A DNA stretch of 64,000 nt, taken from positions 1,674,001 through 1,738,000 of the forward strand of contig NZ_CP109178.1 of the NCBI RefSeq assembly GCF_036248255.1, in the 5' to 3' direction. The notes under the pieces were generated by a model, which was given only the letters and a program-made list of their open reading frames with translations, ran no database searches and had not been told where the DNA came from. This document shows, piece after piece, positions 57,159 to 64,000 of this stretch. The position numbers were made by a program, and so were the translations under genes. The DNA comes from Streptomyces sp. NBC_01717. GTDB taxonomy: Bacteria; Actinomycetota; Actinomycetes; Streptomycetales; Streptomycetaceae. Positions within the stretch are counted from its first letter, which is position 1, and each line of letters opens with the position of its first letter.

Positions 57159-59429
57159 ATGCGCGCTTCGTCCGCGCCCACGCCCAGTCGTCGCACCGTG
57201 CTGGCGGGAGCAGCTGTCGCGGCTGCGGCCGTCGCCCTGCCGGTCGCGGCTCCCGCCGCCGCCCACGCCGCGAGCCGGCGGACGCCCCATGGGGGGCAGA
57301 GGGCCCAGGCCCACCGCTGGCGCACGGCGGCGATCGGCGGCACCGGCTTCGTCACCGGTCTGCTGTTCCACCCGTCCATCAAGGGACTGGCCTACGCCCG
57401 CACCGACATCGGCGGTGCCTACCGCTGGGACGACACGCAGTCCCGATGGACCGCGCTCACGGACCAGCTGGGCTGGGACGACTGGAACCTGCTGGGCGTC
57501 GAGGCGCTGGCCGTCGACCGGGCCCACCCCGACCGGCTGTATCTCGCGCTCGGTACATACGCCCAGTCGTGGGGCGGACCCGGTGCGGTGCTGCGGTCCG
57601 AGGACCGGGGGGCGACCTGGGCCCGTACGGATCTCACGGTGCGGCTCGGGGCGAACGAGGACGGCAGGGGCGCCGGTGAGCGGCTGCTCGTCGACCCGTG
57701 CGACAGCGAGCGGCTCTGGCTCGGCACCCGCCACGACGGGCTGCTGCGCTCCACGGACCGGGGTGCCACCTGGACGTCGGCCGACTTCCCTGCCACACCG
57801 TCGGCGAACGGCCAGGGCATCATGTTCCTCGTCGCCGCGGGCCGGTCGGTGTACGCGGGCTGGGGCGACGGCGGCACGCCCCTCTACCGTACGAACGCCT
57901 CCGGCGGCTGGGAGGCGGTGCCCGGTCAGCCGTCCGGCGGTGTCGCGGCGTCGAAGGTACCGATCCGGGCGGCGTACGACACCAACACCCACGCCCTGTA
58001 CGTCACGTACGCGGACGCACCCGGCCCCAACGGGCAGGCCGACGGCTCGGTGCACCGCCTCGACACGGTCACGGGCAGCTGGACCGATGTCACTCCGGTG
58101 GCGCCGAACTCCGGCGCCGGGGACGGTTTCGGGTACGGCGGGGTCGCCGTCGATGCCGGGCGGGCCGGCACGGTGGTCGTCACCACCAACAACCGGTGGT
58201 CGCAGATCGACACCCTCTTCCGGTCCACCGACGGCGGCGCCAACTGGACCTCTCTGAAGGACACGGCGGTCCTCGATGTGTCGGAGACGCCGTACCTGCG
58301 CTGGGGCGGGGACGCGGCCAAGTTCGGCTGGTGGATCCAGGCCCTGGCCGTCGATCCGTACGACTCGCAGCACATCGTGTTCGGCACGGGCGCCACGATC
58401 TTCGGGACGCGCGATCTCGTCCACTGGGCGCCGCAGATCCGCGGCCTGGAGGAATCCGCGGTCAAGTTCCTGATCGCCCCGCCGACTGACGGTGCCCGAC
58501 TGCTCAGCGGACTGGGCGACATCGGCGTGATGTACCACGAGTCGCTGACCTCGTCCCCGTCGCGCGGCATGGCATCGAACCCGGTCTTCGGTACCGCCAC
58601 CGGCCTGGCACTGGCCTCGCTCGAACCCTCCTACGTCGTACGCACGGGCTGGCCGTCCGGCTCGGGTGCGGCCGGGGCGTACTCCGAGGACGGGGGCAGC
58701 AGCTGGCAGCCGTTCGCCGCGCAGCCGGAGATCGCCGCCGCGGCCCCGGGACCGGTCACCGTCGGGGCGGACGGGGCGACTCTGCTCTGGTCGTTCATCC
58801 ACTGGGACGGCACGAAGTACCCGGCCCATCGCTCCACGGACAACGGCGCGACCTGGTCCGAGGTGACCACCTTCCCCAAGGGCGGCACCCCGCTTGCCGA
58901 TCCGCTCGACCCGACGCGGTTCTATGTGTACGACACGGACACCGGGGCGGTTCTCCGCTCCACCGACTCCGGCGCGACGTTCACCCAAGGCGCCACTCAA
59001 CTCCCCTCCGGTGACATCCAGTTCAAACTTGCTGCCGCCCCCGGCCGCAGCGGTGACCTGTGGCTGTCGGCAAAGGACAACGGACTGTTCCGGTCCACGG
59101 ACGGCGGACTGACCTTCAGCGCCGTGGCGGGCTGCCAGGCCTCGCACGCACTGGGCTTCGGCGCGGCCGCGCCGGCCGGCCCCAGGAAGTCCGGCCGCCG
59201 GGTCCGCGACTCCTACCCGGCGATCTTCCAGACCGGACGGGCCTCCGCCACCTTCGACGGGGTGGCGGTGCTGCGCTCGGACGATGCCGGCGCCACCTGG
59301 GTCCGGATCAACGACGACAGCCATCAGTGGGGCTGGACCGGCGAAGTGATCACCGGCGACCCCCGCATCCACGGCCGTGTCTACCTGGGCACCAACGGCC
59401 GCGGCATCCAGTACGCAGACCCGGAATGA
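57159..59429 (+). CDS. GH74 xyloglucanase
   Basis: A 756-residue enzyme from ATG 57159 with GGAAGG eight bases upstream. A Tat-type signal (SRRTVLAGAAVAAAAVALPVAAPAAAHA) directs export. The GH74 double seven-bladed propeller shows many Asp-box-like BNR motifs (RSEDRGATW, RSTDRGATWTS, RSTDGGANW, RSTDSGATF). The catalytic aspartates are in ARTDIGGAYRWDD (about residue 83) and SGLGDIGVMYH (about residue 453). GH74 enzymes are xyloglucan-specific endo- or oligosaccharide reducing-end hydrolases. No carbohydrate-binding module is attached. Its stop overlaps the GH42 start (ATGA). Confidence 0.94.
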   Translation: MRASSAPTPSRRTVLAGAAVAAAAVALPVAAPAAAHAASRRTPHGGQRAQAHRWRTAAIGGTGFVTGLLFHPSIKGLAYARTDIGGAYRWDDTQSRWTALTDQLGWDDWNLLGVEALAVDRAHPDRLYLALGTYAQSWGGPGAVLRSEDRGATWARTDLTVRLGANEDGRGAGERLLVDPCDSERLWLGTRHDGLLRSTDRGATWTSADFPATPSANGQGIMFLVAAGRSVYAGWGDGGTPLYRTNASGGWEAVPGQPSGGVAASKVPIRAAYDTNTHALYVTYADAPGPNGQADGSVHRLDTVTGSWTDVTPVAPNSGAGDGFGYGGVAVDAGRAGTVVVTTNNRWSQIDTLFRSTDGGANWTSLKDTAVLDVSETPYLRWGGDAAKFGWWIQALAVDPYDSQHIVFGTGATIFGTRDLVHWAPQIRGLEESAVKFLIAPPTDGARLLSGLGDIGVMYHESLTSSPSRGMASNPVFGTATGLALASLEPSYVVRTGWPSGSGAAGAYSEDGGSSWQPFAAQPEIAAAAPGPVTVGADGATLLWSFIHWDGTKYPAHRSTDNGATWSEVTTFPKGGTPLADPLDPTRFYVYDTDTGAVLRSTDSGATFTQGATQLPSGDIQFKLAAAPGRSGDLWLSAKDNGLFRSTDGGLTFSAVAGCQASHALGFGAAAPAGPRKSGRRVRDSYPAIFQTGRASATFDGVAVLRSDDAGATWVRINDDSHQWGWTGEVITGDPRIHGRVYLGTNGRGIQYADPE

Positions 59430-61420
59430 GGAACGAGAAGTCCATGCCGTCCCTGCGCGACGCAGCCCGTGGCCGCATCCTCTTCGGCGGCGACTACAAC
59501 CCCGAGCAGTGGCCCGAGGAGGTGTGGGAGGACGACGTACGGCTGATGAAGGACGCCGGGGTCAACTCCGTCACCCTCGGGGTGTTCTCCTGGGCGAAGA
59601 TCGAACCACGCCCGGGCGCACGGGAATTCGGCTGGCTGGACCGCCTGATGGACCTGATGCACACCCACGGCATCGGGGTCGTGCTCGCCACACCGACCGC
59701 GTCCCCGCCGCCGTGGATGGGGGCGGAGCACCCCGAGACGCTGCCGCGCGGCGAGGACGGCTCGGTCGTCTGGTACGGATCGCGGCAGCAGTTCTGCGCG
59801 AGTTCGGCGGTCTACCGGCGTTACGCGGCGTCCCTCACCGAGGACCTGGCGGCCCGGTACGCCGATCATCCGGCGCTGACCGTGTGGCACATCAACAACG
59901 AGTACTGCACGCACTGCTGGTGCGACGGGACCGCCGCGCACTTCCGCCGGTGGCTGCGCGGTCGCTACGGCGCCCTCGAAGCGCTCAACGAGGCCTGGGG
60001 AACGGCCTTCTGGAGCCAGCGCTACGACACATGGGAGCAGATTCTGCCCCCGCGCAAGGCGCAGTACATGAAGAACCCGACACAGGTGCTGGACTTCAAA
60101 CGGTTCACGTCCGACGCCCTGATGGAGTGCTACCTGGCCGAACGCGACATCGTCGCCCGGCACACCCCACACATCCCGGTGACCACCAACTTCATGCCGT
60201 TGTGGTCGGGGCAGGACGCCTGGGCGTGGTCGGCCCAGGAGGACATTGTCTCCGTCGACATCTATCCGGACCCGAAGGACCCGCAGGGCGCCCAGTACAA
60301 CGCGATGCTCGCCGACATGACGCGCTCCCAGGCGGCCGGACCGTGGATGCTGATGGAACAGGCCGCGGGGCCGGTGAACTGGCGAGGCGTGAACCATCCG
60401 AAGCCGGCCGGCCTCAACCGGCTCTGGTCGCTCCAGTCGGTGGCGCGCGGCGCCGATGCCGTCTGTTATTTCCAGTGGCGGCAGTCCCGTCAAGGCGCGG
60501 AGAAGTTCCACTCCGGGATGGTCACGCACGCGGGCGAGAACGGCCGCACGTTCCGGGAGGTCAAGCAGCTCGGCGCCGAACTCGCAACGATCGGGGCGGC
60601 GGTGAGCGGTGCGGACGTGCCGGCCGAGGTGGCGATCCTGCACGACTGGGACTCCTGGTGGGCGGGCGCCCAGGAGGGCAGGCCGTCCAGGCTCCTCGAC
60701 TACACGGAGATCGTGCAGAGCTGGCACCGGGCCCTGTGGGAGTCCGGCATCGGCACCGAGTTCGCCCGCCCCGAGGCCGACTTGATCCGGTTCCGGATGG
60801 TGGCCGTGCCACAGCTGTATCTGCTGACGGATGCCGCGATCGACAACCTGGTCGCCTACGTACGGGGCGGCGGGACACTGGTCTGCGGCTTCTTCAGCGG
60901 AATCGCCGACGCGGACGACCGGATCAGACCGGGCGGCATGGACGTGCGGCTGCGTGAGCTGTGCGGCATCCGAACGCTCCACGAGTGGTGGCCGCTCGAC
61001 GCGGACACCACGGTGGAGTGCGACGGCTTCCGGGCCTCGGTCTGGTCGGAGGAGCTGGAAGCGGATCCGGGTGCGGAGGTCGTCTCCGCGTACCGGGGCG
61101 GCGAGCTCGACGGGCTGCCCGCCGTGGTCCGCAACGACCGCGCGTACTACGTCTCGACGCTGCCCGAACCGGAGGCCCTGCGCGCCCTGCTCGGCCGGGT
61201 GGCGGCCGAGGCGGGGGCCGGACCGGTGCTGGCCGGGCTGCCCGAGGGTGTGGAGGCCGTCCGCCGCGGTGATCTGCTGTTCCTGCTGCACCACGGCCGG
61301 GGCGCCGTCACCGTGCCGGTACCCGGTGCGATGGTGGATCTGCTGACCGGGGCGGCAGTCGACGGCATTGTGGAGCTGGGCCGTTACGGCGTGGCCGTGC
61401 TGCGAGGCGCAACCCTGTGA
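59426..61420 (+). CDS. GH42 beta-galactosidase
   Basis: A 664-residue GH42 enzyme. The start is ATG 59426 (overlapping the GH74 stop) or ATG 59444 (MPSLRDAARG). Family hallmarks: ILFGGDYNPEQWPEEVWEDDVRLMKDAGVNSVTLGVFSWAKIEP, the acid/base glutamate in WHINNEYCTHCWCDG (about residue 158), and the nucleophile glutamate in WMLMEQAAGPVNW (about residue 311). The cysteines HCWC may bind zinc as in some GH42 enzymes. It lacks a signal peptide, so it hydrolyses galactosides, here most likely the galactosyl side chain of imported xyloglucan oligosaccharides, in the cytoplasm. Confidence 0.94.
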   Translation: MRNEKSMPSLRDAARGRILFGGDYNPEQWPEEVWEDDVRLMKDAGVNSVTLGVFSWAKIEPRPGAREFGWLDRLMDLMHTHGIGVVLATPTASPPPWMGAEHPETLPRGEDGSVVWYGSRQQFCASSAVYRRYAASLTEDLAARYADHPALTVWHINNEYCTHCWCDGTAAHFRRWLRGRYGALEALNEAWGTAFWSQRYDTWEQILPPRKAQYMKNPTQVLDFKRFTSDALMECYLAERDIVARHTPHIPVTTNFMPLWSGQDAWAWSAQEDIVSVDIYPDPKDPQGAQYNAMLADMTRSQAAGPWMLMEQAAGPVNWRGVNHPKPAGLNRLWSLQSVARGADAVCYFQWRQSRQGAEKFHSGMVTHAGENGRTFREVKQLGAELATIGAAVSGADVPAEVAILHDWDSWWAGAQEGRPSRLLDYTEIVQSWHRALWESGIGTEFARPEADLIRFRMVAVPQLYLLTDAAIDNLVAYVRGGGTLVCGFFSGIADADDRIRPGGMDVRLRELCGIRTLHEWWPLDADTTVECDGFRASVWSEELEADPGAEVVSAYRGGELDGLPAVVRNDRAYYVSTLPEPEALRALLGRVAAEAGAGPVLAGLPEGVEAVRRGDLLFLLHHGRGAVTVPVPGAMVDLLTGAAVDGIVELGRYGVAVLRGATL

Positions 61421-63726
61421 CCGCCGCGGGTACGGACGCCGGCGCCCCGCGCCGCGACGGCACGTGGGAGCCGCACCCCGCGGCCCGCTGGGAGGACGCC
61501 TTCCTCGGCGGAAACGGCCGGCACGGAGCCATGGTGTACGGAGATCCGGCCGACGACCGGGTCATCGTCAATCACCACACCCTCGTCCGCCCCAACGGCA
61601 GCGAGCACGCCCGCCCGCCCCGGCTCGCAGACCGGCTGGAGCATGTTCAGGACGCGCTGCTCGCCGGGGACACGACGGCGGCCGAGAAGTTCGGGGCGGA
61701 ACACCCGCTGCTGTGGGTCCAGCCGTTCCACCCCGCCTTCCAGACCCGGGTCCGCCGCCCGCCGTCGCCCGTCGACGGTCGCTCGGGGACGGCCGGCTAC
61801 CGCCGCTCCGTCGACTTCGCCACCGGTGAGATCTGCGCGTCCCACGAGGACTGGCGGAGCCGCGTCTTCGTCTCACGGGCCGACGACGTCATCGTCCAGT
61901 GCATCACCGGGATCGGGCTCACCGCGGAGCTCACCCTGGACCACGCACTGCCCGGTGCACCACCGCGTCTCGCCATCGGCCGCAGCACCGCACTGACGGC
62001 CGACGGCGCCCGGCTGGCCCTGCGGGCCGGCTACCCGGACAGCGATCTCGCCTACACGGGCGTCACAGTGGCCCGGGTGGACCGCGGATCCGTGACCGTG
62101 TCGGGCGAGGGCGTCCGTGTCGACGGCGCGCGGACTCTGCTGCTGATGACCCGGGTGCGGCGTCATACGGGCGACCTGGACCTCGCCGAGGAGTGGGGAG
62201 CACTGCCGTACGCCGACTACGAGACGCTCCTCGCCCGGCATCGGCCCCCGCACCGCACCGCCTACGAACGCGCCGGCCTCACCCTGCGTGCCGAGGCGAG
62301 CGAACGCGACATGCCGGGAAGCGAGTTGATACGTCACCCGGAGAGCCCCGCACTCCTGGAGCGGCTGTTCGCAGCGGGCCGCTACCACCTGCTCTCCGCC
62401 GCAGGGGCGCTCCCGCCACGGCTGACCGGTCTCTGGACCGGCGACTGGGACACCGCCTGGTCCGGTGCGTTCACCACCAACGCCAATCTCAATCTCCAGA
62501 TCGCGTCGGCCGCCGCGGCGGCGCTGCCGGAGGTCTCCGAAGCCCATGCCGGTCTGGTCCGCGGCCAGCTGGCCGACTGGCGGGACAACGCCCGCGCGAT
62601 CTTCGGCACCCGGGGGATCGTCGCCCCGTCGCACACGGACGGCGAGTCCGGCCACACCCGCCACTTCCAGCGCGCCTATCCGCTGCACCTGTGGACCGCA
62701 GGTGCGGACTGGCTGCTGCAGCCCCTTCTGGAGCACGCCGAGACCTACGGCGTAACGGACCCCTGGCTGACCGACGCGCTCACCGAAGTGGCGGAGTTCT
62801 ACGAGGACTTCCTCACCCGGCACGCCTCGGACGGCACCCTCGCCGTCGTCCCTTCGTACTCACCGGAGAACCGTCCGGCCAACGCGAGCTGGGGGACGAT
62901 CAACGCCACCATGGACATCGCGGCGGCCCGCCACGCCCTGACCACGGCCGCCGGACACTCCCCCGGCCACCCGGCCGCGAGCCGCTGGCGCGCCCTCGCC
63001 GACCGGCTCCCCCCGTACCGCGTCAACGAGGACGGGGCGCTCGCCGAGTGGGCCTGGCCGGGCCTGCAGGAGACGTACGACCACCGGCACCTCAGCCATC
63101 TCTACCCGGTGTGGCCGCTGGGCGTGATCAACCCGTACGACACCCCGGAGCTCGCGGACGCCGCACACTGCGCACTGGAGCTGCGCGGCGCGGAGAACGA
63201 CTCCGCCCATGGCCATCTGCACCACGCGCTGATCGCTGCACGGCTGCGGGACGGAACGCGGGCCCTGGACGCGCTGAACGCCGTGCTGGCGGGCGACTTC
63301 TTCCACACGTCGCTGATGACCTCGCACTATCCGTCCCGCGACGTCTACAACGCGGACGCCGCCCATGCACTGCCCGCGACGGTCATCGAGATGCTCGTCC
63401 AGTCCACCCCGGACCGGCTTGTGCTGCTGCCCGCGCTCCCCGCCACGTTTCCGTCCGGCGAACTGCGCGGGGTGCGCGCCCGGTTCGGCGCCCGCGTGGA
63501 TCTGTCCTGGTCCGACGACGGTCACGCCACGGTCGTCCTGCACCCCAGCCGTGACGCCCGCGTCGATGTACGCACCGGCGGCGGGCTCACGCTCACCGAT
63601 ACCCCGACACGGCGCCGCACCGAGATCCCTGCCGAGCCCCCCACCGAGACCTCCGCCGGAACTCCCGTTGCTCTGCTGGACCTGACGGCCGACGTGGACC
63701 GCGTCCTCACTCTGAGGCCGCGGTAG
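61417..63726 (+). CDS. GH95 alpha-L-fucosidase / alpha-galactosidase-like enzyme
   Basis: A 769-residue GH95 protein starting at GTG 61417 inside the GH42 stop (GTGA). The N-terminal beta-domain (RWEDAFLGGNGRHGAMVYGDPADDRVIVNHHTLVRP) and the (alpha/alpha)6 barrel (LTGLWTGDWDTAWSGAFTTNANLNLQIASAAA, YPLHLWTAGADWLLQPLLEHAETYG, VVPSYSPENRPANASWGTINATMDIAAARHAL, YDHRHLSHLYPVWPLG) match the family. Asn355-like, Glu484-like and Asp556-like residues occupy the positions of the AfcA catalytic set. GH95 enzymes cleave alpha-1,2-linked fucose, or L-galactose, as found on xyloglucan side chains. No signal peptide. Confidence 0.9.
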   Translation: MTAAGTDAGAPRRDGTWEPHPAARWEDAFLGGNGRHGAMVYGDPADDRVIVNHHTLVRPNGSEHARPPRLADRLEHVQDALLAGDTTAAEKFGAEHPLLWVQPFHPAFQTRVRRPPSPVDGRSGTAGYRRSVDFATGEICASHEDWRSRVFVSRADDVIVQCITGIGLTAELTLDHALPGAPPRLAIGRSTALTADGARLALRAGYPDSDLAYTGVTVARVDRGSVTVSGEGVRVDGARTLLLMTRVRRHTGDLDLAEEWGALPYADYETLLARHRPPHRTAYERAGLTLRAEASERDMPGSELIRHPESPALLERLFAAGRYHLLSAAGALPPRLTGLWTGDWDTAWSGAFTTNANLNLQIASAAAAALPEVSEAHAGLVRGQLADWRDNARAIFGTRGIVAPSHTDGESGHTRHFQRAYPLHLWTAGADWLLQPLLEHAETYGVTDPWLTDALTEVAEFYEDFLTRHASDGTLAVVPSYSPENRPANASWGTINATMDIAAARHALTTAAGHSPGHPAASRWRALADRLPPYRVNEDGALAEWAWPGLQETYDHRHLSHLYPVWPLGVINPYDTPELADAAHCALELRGAENDSAHGHLHHALIAARLRDGTRALDALNAVLAGDFFHTSLMTSHYPSRDVYNADAAHALPATVIEMLVQSTPDRLVLLPALPATFPSGELRGVRARFGARVDLSWSDDGHATVVLHPSRDARVDVRTGGGLTLTDTPTRRRTEIPAEPPTETSAGTPVALLDLTADVDRVLTLRPR

Positions 63727-63770
63727 CGCATCCCCCCACCCCGACTCCCCGCACCATGGAAGGGACAACC

Positions 63771-64000
63771 ATGGCACGACGCATCCTCAGCAGGTTCGTA
63801 CTGGCACCGACGGCCGCGGTCGCCGCCCTGATCGGCTTCGCCGCCGCACCTGCCCAGGCCGCGATCTGGTCCTCCTCGGACCAGTGGGGCAACTACACCA
63901 CCAGCGACGGATACACCCTCTACAACAACATCTGGGGTTCCGGCGCGGGTGCCCAAACCATCTGGGTCAACTCCTCCAGCAACTGGGGAGTCTGGGCCGA
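63771..64000 (+). CDS. Secreted GH12 endoglucanase, 5' part
   Basis: The first 76 codons are visible; the gene runs off the window. A signal peptide (FVLAPTAAVAALIGFAAAPAQAA) is followed by WSSSDQWGNYTTSDGYTLYNNIWGSGAGAQTIWVNSSSNWGVWA, the mature N-terminus of GH12 endo-beta-1,4-glucanases, several of which are xyloglucanases. The ATG has GAAGGGA five bases upstream. It lies 44 bp after GH95 and is probably in the same operon, supplying a second extracellular backbone-cutting enzyme. Confidence 0.9.
   Translation, partial: MARRILSRFVLAPTAAVAALIGFAAAPAQAAIWSSSDQWGNYTTSDGYTLYNNIWGSGAGAQTIWVNSSSNWGVWA

Noticed and set aside
57060..61294. Two long minus-strand frames opposite GH74 and GH42
   Set aside because: No motifs, and the plus-strand genes are coupled by stop/start overlap and have intact catalytic residues.
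1..64000. tRNA, rRNA or prophage content
   Set aside because: Intergenic regions were scanned for cloverleaf-type and phage structural signatures and none was seen. This was by eye only; a covariance-model search would be decisive.

Overview
The window is chromosomal DNA from a high-GC actinomycete, almost certainly a Streptomyces. The evidence is pervasive G/C at third codon positions, GTG starts, start/stop coupling by ATGA, GTGA or TGATG, a complete cvn conservon (CvnA-E), XRE/DUF397 pairs, SAM-dependent DUF574-type methyltransferases, and an ABC sugar importer without its own ATPase. No tRNA, rRNA, CRISPR array, prophage or intact transposase was seen.

Layout. 1-4528: a 5'-truncated ThuA plus sorbosone-dehydrogenase fusion, translationally coupled to a secreted cupredoxin/Ig-repeat/DUF1080 protein; this looks like extracellular oxidation and processing of a keto-sugar. 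4544-7788: a DUF3533 membrane protein, then divergent LigD-type polymerase and ATP-dependent ligase genes for non-homologous end joining. 7828-19753: regulatory and housekeeping genes: MASE1 protein, PP2C phosphatase, ATP-grasp, MFS exporter, YchJ, GlxA-type regulator, cupin, methyltransferase, a whiJ-like XRE/DUF397/ATPase locus, and GNAT. 19911-26088: a GH4 glycosidase, then the conservon, whose P450 (CvnE) lacks the normal ExxR motif. 26587-35259: a MarR/FUSC efflux operon, a VOC protein, a small inverted-repeat element lying beside a decayed pcaG end, pcaB, GNAT, a scramblase-like protein, and a DUF3105/DUF305 pair. 35368-39604: a ROK regulator with xylA and xylB (D-xylose catabolism). 39725-46653: a VWA/membrane pair, a second ThuA protein, an ABC exporter, an orphan P450, and a DUF6221 protein. 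46867-47415: a secreted DUF4232 protein.

47499-64000 is the most interesting part. It is an apparent xyloglucan utilization locus: GH31 alpha-xylosidase and GH3 beta-glucosidase on the minus strand, divergent from a CUT1 binding protein and two permeases, GH74 xyloglucanase, GH42 beta-galactosidase, GH95 alpha-fucosidase/galactosidase and the start of a secreted GH12 endoglucanase. Two identical 14-bp palindromes (TCGAAGCGCTTCGA) of LacI-family type lie in the divergent intergenic region. The predicted flow is: GH74 and GH12 cut the polymer outside the cell; the importer takes in decorated oligosaccharides; the leaderless GH95, GH42, GH31 and GH3 remove fucose, galactose, xylose and glucose inside; and XylA/XylB, 8 kb away, metabolise the xylose.

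Several strong hairpins between genes are reported as terminators. Starts were moved inward where a good ribosome binding site or the family's N-terminus supported it. All functional statements rest on motifs read by eye; no database search was run.
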